Shown here: positions 1-8,625 of the stretch, piece by piece
How positions within the stretch are numbered: position 1 is the first letter of the stretch
Layout of the letters: each line of letters begins with the position of its first letter
NCBI GenBank assembly: GCA_001817915.1
Contig: MHJJ01000006.1
Coordinates: 1 to 53,033 of the forward strand
Direction of reading: 5' to 3'
Source: Candidatus Harrisonbacteria bacterium RIFCSPLOWO2_01_FULL_44_18
GTDB taxonomy: Bacteria > Patescibacteriota > Minisyncoccia > UBA6257 > WO2-44-18
DNA length: 53,033 nt
Position numbers and translations under genes: made by a program
Notes under the pieces: model-generated
The model's input: only the letters and a program-made list of their open reading frames with translations
Database searches by the model: none
What the model was told of the DNA's origin: nothing

Positions 1-5
1 AAAAA

Positions 6-301
6 CTAAACCCGCCAAATGTGCCTGCCTAAAACAAGCTTTTCTTTGAGTTTCTCAACAAGCTGCCCAATCACATTCTCGCGATATTCCTTACACAAAA
101 CTTCATAATTCGGGCTGTTTATAAGTTGTTCCGCGCTTATGCCATGGTATTTCGCAATCACCATATTTAGATCTTTCTTTTCGGCGGGGCATAACTTACT
201 TAATTCGTCATTGATCTCATCTAACTTAGTTTTATCAAACTTATCAGCGTCTAAACCTAGTAGTGCAGAACGTAATTCTAAGTCAGTATATGGAATTTCC
301 A
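6..301 (-). CDS. small hypothetical protein (start likely MEIPYTDLE...)
   Basis: ORF preceded on the minus strand by GAAAGGAGGTGGCTAGG-ATG (strong SD). Confidence 0.55.
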
Positions 302-395
302 TCCTAGCCACCTCCTTTCAAAGAACATAAACTGCCTAGAATCCATCCCAAAAATACATCCGCTCGCGATATGAGTCAAATTTTCCGAACAAGCG

Positions 396-521
396 AAGTA
401 TCTTCTCAAAGAAGGAAGCGTGATTGAGAAACGTGAGTTGTTATCTAACCTCAAAAGTGGCCTGAAGTTGAAGAATAAGCAGATTGTGATAGAGGGGAAA
501 TATATTGAAAAGATTCTGTAA
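396..521 (+). pseudogene. 3' fragment resembling the C-terminus of a serine site-specific recombinase
   Basis: 41 codons to a stop: KYLLKEGSVIEKRELLSNLKSGLKLKNKQIVIEGKYIEKIL*; resembles recombinase C-terminal tails; no intact gene around it. Confidence 0.35.
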
Positions 522-523
522 AC

Positions 524-985
524 TTAGTAACTTACGTAATAATCGTTAGTTTTGCTGTCGGGAGAGAATCGGAAAAACTTAATATTACCATAGCTGAAAA
601 ATTCCTTTGATACGCCGGGAAAAATTTCTCCCTCCTTAAACCAATTAATCGTTATATTTCTTCCGTCTGGATAGAATGCGTCGGGTAATTTCGTGGCAAC
701 TCCTGTTTCAATATCAAACTCATAGGCGGGTGAGAAATTATATCTGGATGTCGGTTTATAAGTATTTGATGTGTTGCTTTGAGTGACAATCAGCTGGCCG
801 GTTCTTACTAGCGCTTCGTCTGTATGGTTAGAAAGATATGGCGGAATGCTTCTAGATAAGTAGACCTTGCCGTCGTGGGTCGCAAAAATACTTCTGATAT
901 TTTCTAATTCACCGCTGGCTGATTTGATGAGGTTATAACTGCCAGACTTGGTGTCAATTTGATAAAATCCGGTTGAGGAATGCGG
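524..985 (-). pseudogene. C-terminal fragment of a hypothetical (possibly propeller-like) protein, 5' end replaced by IS30 sequence
   Basis: ORF 524..1036; its first ~17 codons read IS30 sequence in another frame, protein-like only from ~TGFYQIDTKSG onward. Confidence 0.45.
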
Positions 986-999
986 CTTCGGTGAACTTT

Positions 1000-1215
1000 G
1001 CGACCACTTTTCTTTTTTCGCTTTGTTCGTTTCCATGGCAAGTATTCAAAAAGATGGAAATGGGCATTCTCTGGCGCGTAAATATATTGATAGATAGCTT
1101 CATGGCTGATCAGACGATGTCCATATTTTTTCTCCAGTCGCCCAGCTTTTTGACATACCCGTATAGTATCAAATCTATACAAGTGGTCGGATTCCATTTT
1201 GAACTTTCTCGGCAA
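1000..1215 (-). mobile_element. IS30-family transposase fragment
   Basis: ORF 904..1215 contains GHRLISHEAIYQYIYAPENAHFHLFEYLPWKRTKRKKKSGRKVHRSRIPQ, typical of IS30 transposases; truncated at both ends. Confidence 0.75.
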
Positions 1216-1256
1216 AACCCGGGGCCTCTCGGTCTCTCGATAAAAAATGTTGACTG

Positions 1257-1327
1257 CGGGGGCACAAGGAATCGAACCCTGATCTGCTCTTTTGGAGAGA
1301 GTTATTCTGCCGTTGAACTATGCCCCC
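1257..1327 (-). tRNA. tRNA-Trp(CCA)
   Basis: GGGGGCA...TGCCCCC acceptor, T-arm GGTTCGATTCC, anticodon loop CTCCAAA, discriminator G. Confidence 0.85.
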
Positions 1328-1472
1328 AATCTTTTCTTAAACAATATAACAAAAATCGGTTGCGTCGCGCAACCGACATTTAAAAATACAAGTTTATTCT
1401 AATGTTCTCAAGAACATTGGAATAACTCCTCTTCGCTGTTTTTGCTGATAATTCTATTTTATGAATAAATGC

Positions 1473-1500
1473 TTGCGCAGAACTGTGAATTTGCTATTCT
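1473..1500 (+). promoter_or_regulatory. putative sigma70-like promoter for 1571..1849
   Basis: TTGCGC - 16 bp - TATTCT. Confidence 0.4.
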
Positions 1501-1570
1501 AAAAGAGGCTCATTGAAAGCTCGCTTTCGTCCTGCTTGGTGAGGACTACAACAAGGCAAAGGAGGTGGCT

Positions 1571-1849
1571 ATGCCGCGAGAATCTCGCCGCTATTATGAA
1601 TACTCTATTATCGGAGCAAGCGGCAAGGTTAGAAAAAATAAAATCTATGAACTGACGGAGAAAGAAGCCGCAAATTGTGGATTGATCGGCACAGCCTCGG
1701 GACAAGATTTTCCCCACTGCCTATATCTTGCCGCCAGATACGGCGGCAAAGATTTCCATGAACGAGTCTACGGATACCGCCGCGCAATGTCTTCAGCGCC
1801 CAAAAATTGCGCGCTAAGTATTTCTTTTTACGAAGAACCCCGGAAATAA
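1571..1849 (+). CDS. hypothetical protein, stand-alone accessory gene
   Basis: ORF with CAAAGGAGGTGGCTATG leader and an overlapping terminator hairpin. Confidence 0.65.
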   Translation: MPRESRRYYEYSIIGASGKVRKNKIYELTEKEAANCGLIGTASGQDFPHCLYLAARYGGKDFHERVYGYRRAMSSAPKNCALSISFYEEPRK

Positions 1850-1867
1850 ACCGGGGTTATTTTTTTG
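1836..1867 (+). terminator. Rho-independent terminator
   Basis: AACCCCGG-AAATAAA-CCGGGGTT followed by ATTTTTTT. Confidence 0.85.
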
Positions 1868-1959
1868 ATGTTTTGCCTCATGGGATTTTATACGGATCTT
1901 GCCTTTATCGATATTTTAATTTAAGCTGGGGGTGTTGTTTGAAAATCAAATAAGGAGGT

Positions 1960-2186
1960 AGCCACCTCCTTTCACATAAATCTCTGACGCGTTGTTAGCC
2001 GACATCCGATATCCCAAAGATTGGGCATCCTTTGCCGCAGGCAATCCCGCCATCGGCGGGACGGATATCGGATGTCGCGATATTGATTCAACTAATCCGT
2101 ATTTCAATTTTTCGATTCCCGAAATCCTACGCGAATACTGCTTAATATTTGGGATTTCGGGAATCAAAAAATGAAACGGATTACGT
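1960..2186. repeat. modular palindromic element E1
   Basis: Terminus AGCCACCTCCTTTCACATAAATCTCTGACGCGTTGTTAGCC; internal hairpins GACATCCGATATCC/GGATATCGGATGTC and GATTCCCGAAATCC/GGATTTCGGGAATC; 1977-2139 matches 50072-50234. Confidence 0.85.
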
Positions 2187-2429
2187 AAGAAATATGAATA
2201 CGGCCCTCGATTTTCATCGGGGGCTTTTTTCGTTCTATCTTTTAGATTCTTTATGGACTGTGTGTTTACGACACCAGCGACAATATTTAGATAATCCAAT
2301 CTTGCGCTCGACTAATTTTTTATTTTTCCGCGTATAATAATTCACCCGCTTGCAGGCCTCGCATTTCAACTTTATTAAATTAGCGCTGAATTTTGATGAC
2401 ATTGATAAATATCTTAACCCATTTAATCG

Positions 2430-2463
2430 GCGAGTTCAAGTCTATCCTGAGCTTGCCGAAGGA
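2430..2463. repeat. interspersed repeat of the 'TATCCTGAGCTTGCCGAAGGA' type
   Basis: ggcgagttcaagtctatcctgagcttgccgaagga; related motif ttcgacaagctcac at 12985-13044. Confidence 0.5.
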
Positions 2464-2465
2464 TG

Positions 2466-2740
2466 AGCCGATGGTCGGGATTGAACCGACGACCTACTCC
2501 TTCGCTTACACCTCCATTTCTCCCGCTTAACGGAATTATAGAAGGACTAGACTGTATCTTACTCCGAATTAAAGACGGAGCCCCTTGTCAGTCGTTCGGG
2601 TCCCGCTTAGCGGGGCCACGGTCTTGTCCATTTAAAATGGATATTAACCGTAATTCGGGATTCACACTATTATTACTAAAAGTGTGGGCAGGGATCTTGC
2701 GACCCACCATGGAGTTGCTCTACCACTGAGCTACATCGGC
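2466..2740 (-). tRNA. tRNA-Thr(GGU) interrupted by a group I intron
   Basis: 5' exon 2706-2740 GCCGATGTAGCTCAGTGGTAGAGCAACTCCATGGT; 3' exon 2466-2502 AAGGAGTAGGTCGTCGGTTCAATCCCGACCATCGGCT; exons form a complete cloverleaf with loop ATGGTAA. Confidence 0.88.
2503..2705 (-). other. group I intron (~203 nt, no ORF) between tRNA positions 36 and 37
   Basis: U at the 5' splice site, terminal G; P7 GACUG/CAGUC with S-element AAGAUACAGUCU, P8 CUCCG...CGGAG, P4 ACGGU/ACCGU, P5 CCAUUU/AAAUGG, P6 CCCGC/GCGGG. Confidence 0.88.
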
Positions 2741-2855
2741 TTATTTTTAAATCAGTGCCCCGCCAACGGCGGTGGCTACATCGGCAAGGTATAACTAAAA
2801 TTAATATATCATTGATCGTCTATAAAAAGAAGTAGACTCGAATACATTGATGTAG

Positions 2856-2927
2856 AGCCGCCCCCCGGATTCGAACCGGGAACCTTCACTTTACAAAAGT
2901 GTTGCTCTGCCATTAAGCTAGGGCGGC
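2856..2927 (-). tRNA. tRNA-Thr(UGU)
   Basis: GCCGCCC...GGGCGGC acceptor, loop TTTGTAA, T-arm CCCGGTTCGAATCCGGG. Confidence 0.92.
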
Positions 2928-2981
2928 AAAAAATAGAGTCTATTTTCTTTTGGCACTGTAAGGCACAAATTTAGAATATAA

Positions 2982-3008
2982 AAATAAGTTGCTTTGCGCA
3001 ACTTATTA
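2982..3008 (-). terminator. putative terminator for 3011..3241
   Basis: AATAAGTTGC-TTT-GCGCAACTTATT just after the stop codon. Confidence 0.55.
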
Positions 3009-3010
3009 AT

Positions 3011-3241
3011 TTAATGCCAACCTCTGCAAGCGCACAGACCACCTATTACATCACATTTAATTCCGCCGCTAACACCCAAATCAACATACTCCTGATGAAC
3101 ACCAATTAGAGAAAAAATGACAATGCCATCAATAGTACAACAGATTATTAGATCATTGAGATTATGTCTGTGTTTGTTGGGGTGCAACTTGATATCTTTA
3201 AGAATACCGGCCTTTGTTCGCGCAACTTTCTTTCGCAACAT
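3011..3241 (-). CDS. small hypothetical protein with Cys-containing C-terminus (...GGIKCDVIGGLCACRGWH)
   Basis: ORF with GGGAGGGCGTGG-ATG start context and downstream hairpin. Confidence 0.5.
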   Translation of the reverse strand: MLRKKVARTKAGILKDIKLHPNKHRHNLNDLIICCTIDGIVIFSLIGVHQEYVDLGVSGGIKCDVIGGLCACRGWH

Positions 3242-3319
3242 CCACGCCCTCCCAAAAAAATTCTAAGGTTCTAGTAACAAATGGTAGAAAAATAATCGTT
3301 TCTTGTCAAATCAAATTTG

Positions 3320-3402
3320 TGGGTGCGGCAGGACTCGAACCTGCGTAGCCATAAAGGCGCCACGTCTACAGCGTGGTGCAATTGCCGCTATGCGACGCAC
3401 CC
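3320..3402 (-). tRNA. tRNA-Tyr(GUA)
   Basis: GGGTGCG...CGCACCC acceptor, CCACG-CTGTAGA-CGTGG anticodon arm, long variable arm, T-arm GCAGGTTCGAGTCCTGC. Confidence 0.92.
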
Positions 3403-3407
3403 GTTTG

Positions 3408-3788
3408 CTAATTTTTAGGTTCTCCGGAGTTTTTGGAATCCGATGCCGCGTTATCAAACAAGTTAGTTCCGTTTTTAGAGCCGTTTAATCCTTTTCCGTT
3501 CCCGTTAACCTTTCTAATTTTATTAATATACATATTCAAAAGATTATCAACCTTCATCACGACGACTTTCGATTTTCTAAGAAACTTCTCAAAAAATGAA
3601 TTAAGAGCGGCGTCAATCTTGGAAAGCGGAAGCCGAGAACCAAGACGATCGAAATAACTGCGAAGACTGGAGGGCTTGCCCACATTTTCCTCGCCGCTAT
3701 CGCTAACCCGCGGAATAGCTCTCGCGAACAAATAAATAATTACTCCCAAACTAAGAACGGCAACGATTTGAAGAAAAAAATTGTACAT
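3408..3788 (-). CDS. hypothetical single-pass membrane protein
   Basis: ORF with N-terminal TM segment FFLQIVAVLSLGVIIYLFARA. Confidence 0.5.
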   Translation of the reverse strand: MYNFFLQIVAVLSLGVIIYLFARAIPRVSDSGEENVGKPSSLRSYFDRLGSRLPLSKIDAALNSFFEKFLRKSKVVVMKVDNLLNMYINKIRKVNGNGKGLNGSKNGTNLFDNAASDSKNSGEPKN

Positions 3789-3801
3789 TGCTAGCCACTA
3801 A

Positions 3802-4242
3802 TTATAGTTCGTATCTGCAAAACCTTTCTATGCGAATATTTTCTCCGGTTTTGGCAACAACTCCTTTTATCAAATTTTCTACTGTCATTGATTCGTCTTT
3901 AATAAAGGGCTGTTTTAATAATTCTTCAACATTCTCCGGGTCCATAGCGGCAATCTGCATTGCCAGATTTTTTGCCAATTCTTTGAATGGATCAGAATGC
4001 GCCACAAAATCGGTTTCGCATCTTAACTCCAATAAAACTCCGACTCGGCCGTTATGAATGTACAACTCCAAAAAACCGGCGCCAGTCGCGCGCGTCGCCT
4101 TTTTTTCCGCTTTTATCAGTCCTCGCTCATTGATTAACTTGAGCGCCTCATCAAAATTTCCCCGGACATCCGCGAGAGCTTTTTTACACTCCATCACTCC
4201 AGCGCCGGTAATTTCACGAAGTCTTTGAATGTCTTTAGTCAT
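3802..4242 (-). CDS. tsf: elongation factor Ts (short form)
   Basis: [23 protein letters not shown]...[10 protein letters not shown]. Confidence 0.95.
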   Translation of the reverse strand: MTKDIQRLREITGAGVMECKKALADVRGNFDEALKLINERGLIKAEKKATRATGAGFLELYIHNGRVGVLLELRCETDFVAHSDPFKELAKNLAMQIAAMDPENVEELLKQPFIKDESMTVENLIKGVVAKTGENIRIERFCRYEL

Positions 4243-4249
4243 AAGATGT

Positions 4250-5080
4250 CTATGCCGCTGGCTGTTGCGCGACTGGCGGTTGCTCAACCGCTTTCTGCAA
4301 TTTAGCTTCTTCAATGGCTTTATCAATTTTATTCAATATCCAAGCAATCGCCGAACGCGCCGAATCATTTGCCGGTATAGGATAAACGATAGCATCGGGG
4401 TCGGCATTGCTATTGATTATCCCCACGATAGGAATCTTGAGGCGGTTCGCTTCTCTTACCGCGGTAAGATGATTTTTGTAAGTCGTATCTACCACCAATA
4501 AAGCGTCCGGCAATTGAGAAAGACTCTCAATTCCTCCAAAAAAACGATTGAATTTTTCTATCTGCTTGTCCATTTCCAATCTTTCTTTCTTTGTGTATTT
4601 CTCAAGTTTTCCCGCGGCTTTGTCCGCTTTTAAATTCTTGAAGTGTTCAATTCGTTTGGAAATCGTTTTGAAATTGGTCAAAGTGCCGCCCAGCCAACGT
4701 TCTATTACGTAAGGCATATTGAATTTCTCCGCTAATTCTTTTACTAAATTCTGCGCCGCCGGCCTTGTCCCCACAATCAAAATCCGGCCGCCTTTTCCAA
4801 TAACTCCTTTGATAAAATCAGCGGCTTTATCGAGCATTTCCAATGTCTGCGGCAAATCAAAAATCTCGATCCCGTTGCGGATAGTAAAAATATACCTCTT
4901 CATCTTGGGATTAGTCTTGCTTTTCTTCCGGCCGTACATCGCGCCGGCTCGCATCATTTCTTCCAAAACCGCCGGGTCCGCGGACGGCCCCTGAGCCGCT
5001 TCCGAAACCTCTTGTTCGACGCCTGTTGTTATTTCATTGTTGGCGTCTAAATCAGACGCCGCATCTTCATTGTTCGACAT
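4250..5080 (-). CDS. rpsB: 30S ribosomal protein S2
   Basis: [20 protein letters not shown]...[13 protein letters not shown]...[13 protein letters not shown]. Confidence 0.95.
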   Translation of the reverse strand: MSNNEDAASDLDANNEITTGVEQEVSEAAQGPSADPAVLEEMMRAGAMYGRKKSKTNPKMKRYIFTIRNGIEIFDLPQTLEMLDKAADFIKGVIGKGGRILIVGTRPAAQNLVKELAEKFNMPYVIERWLGGTLTNFKTISKRIEHFKNLKADKAAGKLEKYTKKERLEMDKQIEKFNRFFGGIESLSQLPDALLVVDTTYKNHLTAVREANRLKIPIVGIINSNADPDAIVYPIPANDSARSAIAWILNKIDKAIEEAKLQKAVEQPPVAQQPAA

Positions 5081-5149
5081 ATTAGGAGTGCGGGACTCTA
5101 GGTTCAAATCCTGCGCTCTAGAAAGTATATAGCAAATCCCATCAAAAAG

Positions 5150-6238
5150 TCAAAATTTTTTTACCGCATCAAGAAATTGCCTTTTGAAATTCTCTCTTGA
5201 GAATTTTTGAACAGATTGGCTGATCTTTTGCCAATCAAAACGCATTTTTTCAAATCGCTGAATAGTAGCAACTAAACTTTCCGGTGTCTGTTGATCAAAA
5301 AATATGCCGCTTATGCCATCTTTAATAGTTTCCAAAGCGCCGCCTTTGGCATAGGCAATCACCGACGTACCGCGAGCCATTGCTTCAACCGGCGCGATCC
5401 CAAAATCTTCAACTTGCGGCATTAAAAAGGCTTTCGCGTTGGCAAGATAAAAATCCCGTCTTTCGTCATTTAATCCTCCTAGAAACTCCGTATGTTTGCC
5501 GGCTAATTTTTTAAGCCGCGCGAAATCCCGCCCGACTCCAATGATTTTAAGATTCCTGCCAATGGATTCGCAGGCCTTTATGGCGATATCAATTCTTTTA
5601 TAAGGAATCAGCCGCGAAACAATCAGATAAAATGGCTGTGTAATTCCTAATTCATAATTCTTAATTCTTAATTCTGCGCAGACTGGCGGATAAATCACTT
5701 TTTCGGTCTGGCGCCGATATTTTTCTCGCGCTTCCTTTTTTATATGCCGCGAGATCGGGATAAGAACATCCGGCCTTTGCGCGGCCGCGAAATCCCATTT
5801 TCTAAGACCTCCGACTGCTAGTCTTGCCAATGGCCTTAAAAACACCGGCAGTTCTTCATTGATCCGCTGTTCGGATTCATCCCACAAAAATCTGGTCGGC
5901 GTTAAGAGATAACAAAGATGCCTAGTCGGCGGCTTTGTCTTAACGCCTTTAGCAAAAGACGCGCTGATTGAAATAACCAAATCAAAATCGGAAAAATCCC
6001 ACCACTCAACCGCGAACGGCATCAACGGAAAAAACCAGCGATGGTGTTTCGCGGCTCCGGGAAAAAAATTTAAAAACGAAGCGATGATTTTTCTCCCTTC
6101 AAATTTGCCGCAGGTGCGCGCCGAATCGTATAAAAGCGCGTAAATCGGCGCTTCCGGAAAAATCTCCATCAAAACCTCCAAAACTCTTTCACCGCCGCCA
6201 TATTGATTCAAATAATCATAGACTAATGCCACACGCAT
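5150..6238 (-). CDS. glycosyltransferase family 4-like protein
   Basis: MRVALVYDYLNQYGGGERVLE...SRLIPYKRIDIAI...VEDFGIAPVEAMARGTSVIAY. Confidence 0.9.
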   Translation of the reverse strand: MRVALVYDYLNQYGGGERVLEVLMEIFPEAPIYALLYDSARTCGKFEGRKIIASFLNFFPGAAKHHRWFFPLMPFAVEWWDFSDFDLVISISASFAKGVKTKPPTRHLCYLLTPTRFLWDESEQRINEELPVFLRPLARLAVGGLRKWDFAAAQRPDVLIPISRHIKKEAREKYRRQTEKVIYPPVCAELRIKNYELGITQPFYLIVSRLIPYKRIDIAIKACESIGRNLKIIGVGRDFARLKKLAGKHTEFLGGLNDERRDFYLANAKAFLMPQVEDFGIAPVEAMARGTSVIAYAKGGALETIKDGISGIFFDQQTPESLVATIQRFEKMRFDWQKISQSVQKFSRENFKRQFLDAVKKF

Positions 6239-6260
6239 AAAGATGTTATATAATTTTATT

Positions 6261-6863
6261 ATGCGCTATAAATCGGTAAAACGCATAATTGATATTTTGG
6301 GTTCGGGTTTTGGACTTTTATTGACAGCTCCGTTATGGCCCATTATTGCCTTGGCAATCAAATTAGACAGCCGCGGGCCGATGCTGGTAAAACTTGACCG
6401 AGTCAGCGATGGCCGGATTATAAAAGTTTATAAATTCCGTTCAATGATTGATAAGGCCCATAATTATAAACCGATTCTCAACCACCTTAATGAACGGCGC
6501 GATGGTCCGTTTTTCAAAATCAAAAATGATCCGCGCGTTACCAGAGTCGGGAAAATTCTGCGCCGTTTTCGCTTGGATGAAATACCTCAATTTATAAATG
6601 TGTTAAAAGACGACCTGGCTTTAGTCGGCCCAAGACCGCATGAACCGGAAGAAGTAATCCATTACCCGGGCGAACATAAACATCTTCTTTTGGCAAAAGC
6701 CGGGGCCACCGGACTTTCGCAAGTTAACGGCGCCTCAGCCTTGCCGTTTTTAAAAGAATTGGAATTTGACAGCCATTATGTAAAAAATCAGTCATTGCGG
6801 CTGGATGCCAAAATAATCGCCAAAACCGTTTCTATAATCTTTTTTGACCCAACCGCGGTTTAA
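6261..6863 (+). CDS. bacterial sugar transferase (undecaprenyl-phosphate sugar phosphotransferase family)
   Basis: KRIIDILGSGFGLLLTAPLW...VYKFRSM...RRFRLDEIPQFINVLKDDLALVGPRPHEPEE. Confidence 0.93.
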   Translation: MRYKSVKRIIDILGSGFGLLLTAPLWPIIALAIKLDSRGPMLVKLDRVSDGRIIKVYKFRSMIDKAHNYKPILNHLNERRDGPFFKIKNDPRVTRVGKILRRFRLDEIPQFINVLKDDLALVGPRPHEPEEVIHYPGEHKHLLLAKAGATGLSQVNGASALPFLKELEFDSHYVKNQSLRLDAKIIAKTVSIIFFDPTAV

Positions 6864-6890
6864 ATTCAGAAATATGCTAAAATAATAAAG

Positions 6891-7718
6891 ATGCGTAAAA
6901 ATTCCGGCTTATCGTTGATTGAGCTTTTAATTTATGTGGGCGTATTTTCCGTTGTCGCGGGACTTCTTTCAAGTATGCTGATTATCGTCACGCGGGTGCA
7001 AAATCAACAAACTGCCGCGGCGGAAGTCGGCAGTCAATTGAATTTTGTATTGCAAGTCATCCAAAGAATAATTAGACAATCAAGCGTCATTATAGTTAAC
7101 AACGATGGCAATCCGAACAATGACGCGCCCCCATTAGGTTCGTCTTACCCAAATCTGGTATTGAGAATGTCGGATCCAACTACGGATCCAACGAAAATTT
7201 ATTTATTAAATAATAAAATTTATCTCCAAACCGGCAACGGCGCCCCTACTCCGTTAACAACGGACAGAATTTTGGCGGATAGTCTTCAGTTTACCAAATA
7301 CGCCAATTATCCCGGCCACGATACGGTTTCAATTGATATCACTTTGAGTTTTAACACCCAAAATCCCCAGCTCGCTCTTTCGCGGACGCTCCGCTCGGCA
7401 ATCAGCAGGGTTTCGGCCGCAACCTTTGATTCCTCTTTAGTGCCGGGCGCGGGAAACGCATATGACGTTGGACAATCCACCGCTCGCTGGCGGAATGGCA
7501 ATTTCTCCGGAAGTGTTGATGTCGCCGAAGATTTAACCGTAGGCGCGGCTAATGGCTCCAGCGGGTATTTACAATTTAGAAGATTCGGCTCTGGAGCGCC
7601 GACTGATACTTGCACAGATACCGAACGAGGCCGCTTATATATCGATACCCTGAATAATCGCCTTTATCTTTGCAACGGCGACGCGCGCGGATGGGATTAT
7701 ATTCCGCTTGTAAACTAG
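6891..7718 (+). CDS. prepilin-type N-terminal cleavage/methylation domain protein
   Basis: MRKNSGLSLIELLIYVGVFSVVAGLLSSMLI class III signal. Confidence 0.85.
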   Translation: MRKNSGLSLIELLIYVGVFSVVAGLLSSMLIIVTRVQNQQTAAAEVGSQLNFVLQVIQRIIRQSSVIIVNNDGNPNNDAPPLGSSYPNLVLRMSDPTTDPTKIYLLNNKIYLQTGNGAPTPLTTDRILADSLQFTKYANYPGHDTVSIDITLSFNTQNPQLALSRTLRSAISRVSAATFDSSLVPGAGNAYDVGQSTARWRNGNFSGSVDVAEDLTVGAANGSSGYLQFRRFGSGAPTDTCTDTERGRLYIDTLNNRLYLCNGDARGWDYIPLVN

Positions 7719-7837
7719 AACCCATCTCAAAAATACCTCCAGCCCGATGTACTTTTGAAATAAATTCTAATAATTTGACCCTTTTCGTCAATCTGATAAT
7801 CTCAAGATAATTTACTGTTCTTTGAACAAGGTGGCAA

Positions 7838-8173
7838 ATGGCAGAGCCGGCAAGACCATTGATACCATGGGATTCGGAAGACGCAAACCATCCGAAACTT
7901 ATCTGGAGAAATAAGATTGATAAAAGATTCCTTATTGAAGTGCGTCGCGCCGGAAATTATTCCGCCAAACTTTTTATTTTTGACCACCAAAAGAACGATC
8001 GGCCAATTGCTTGCTGGAGAGTTAGTTTGGCTTACGGAGCTATGTTTGGACCTGAGGTCGCGGATGTCAACGAATGGCAAGAAAAAGTAGTAAATTTCAT
8101 CGATAAGGCTTACCTTAAGCGGAAAAAAAACGGAAAAATCGGTAACAATCTTCCCCGCTTCACGCTGGCATAA
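7838..8173 (+). CDS. hypothetical protein, stand-alone accessory gene
   Basis: ORF with GTTCTTTGAACAAGGTGGCAA-ATG leader and terminator. Confidence 0.6.
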   Translation: MAEPARPLIPWDSEDANHPKLIWRNKIDKRFLIEVRRAGNYSAKLFIFDHQKNDRPIACWRVSLAYGAMFGPEVADVNEWQEKVVNFIDKAYLKRKKNGKIGNNLPRFTLA

Positions 8174-8190
8174 ATGCCAGCTTTTTCTTT
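8164..8190 (+). terminator. Rho-independent terminator
   Basis: GCTGGCA-TAAA-TGCCAGC followed by TTTTTCTTTT. Confidence 0.8.
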
Positions 8191-8241
8191 TCCTCACGCC
8201 CCATGGCACTTCTATTACTTACTGACCAAGTCGCAGGAGTT

Positions 8242-8550
8242 TCATCTTAAGCCGGATTGTTTTCTTCGTTCTTCAATAATGCGCTCTTGCTCTAATTTTC
8301 TTCTTTCAACATCTTTATCAATTTCTTCCAATATTTTTGTTGCTCCTTCTTTGTGATTTGAGCAGTAAAATGATCCTTCGATAAACCATCCTTCTCTGTA
8401 AAATTGAAAATTAGTACCCCTGTCCATACACTTATCACATTGCCTGGATTCATCTTCTGACAACTGCGCTCTTTCAATTTGATAGCCCCTCTCACGAAGC
8501 TTTTCTTCCAAACTTTTCTCAATTTTTAGTTCTTTTTCCATATTTCTCAT
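8242..8550 (-). CDS. hypothetical protein with two CxxC/CxxH-like motifs
   Basis: ORF MRNMEKELKIEKSLEEKLRERGYQ...CDKCMDRG...FYCSNH. Confidence 0.55.
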   Translation of the reverse strand: MRNMEKELKIEKSLEEKLRERGYQIERAQLSEDESRQCDKCMDRGTNFQFYREGWFIEGSFYCSNHKEGATKILEEIDKDVERRKLEQERIIEERRKQSGLR

Positions 8551-8562
8551 AATATCACTTCC

Positions 8563-8601
8563 TCATGACCCATGACACCTTTTACATTTCTTCCCGCTGC
8601 C
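8563..8601 (-). pseudogene. orphan SecA-type C-terminal (SEC-C) coding tail
   Basis: GSGKKCKRCHGS* encoded downstream of the secA stop; second copy of the secA terminal motif KYKRCHGP*. Confidence 0.6.
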
Positions 8602-8625
8602 GTCCGCCTTCTCCGCCAGCTGGCG

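Noticed and set aside
1992-2174. ORF MLADIRYPKDWASF..., repeated at 50087
   Set aside because: It runs through the palindromic element core; no SD and its conservation is explained by the repeated DNA.
2463-2729. 88-aa ORF
   Set aside because: Lies across the split tRNA-Thr and intron on the opposite strand; not coding.
5089-5125. tRNA-like 3' half (ggactctaGGTTCAAATCCtgcgctct)
   Set aside because: Only a T-arm-like segment; T-stem has mismatches, no D or anticodon arm and no acceptor pairing visible.
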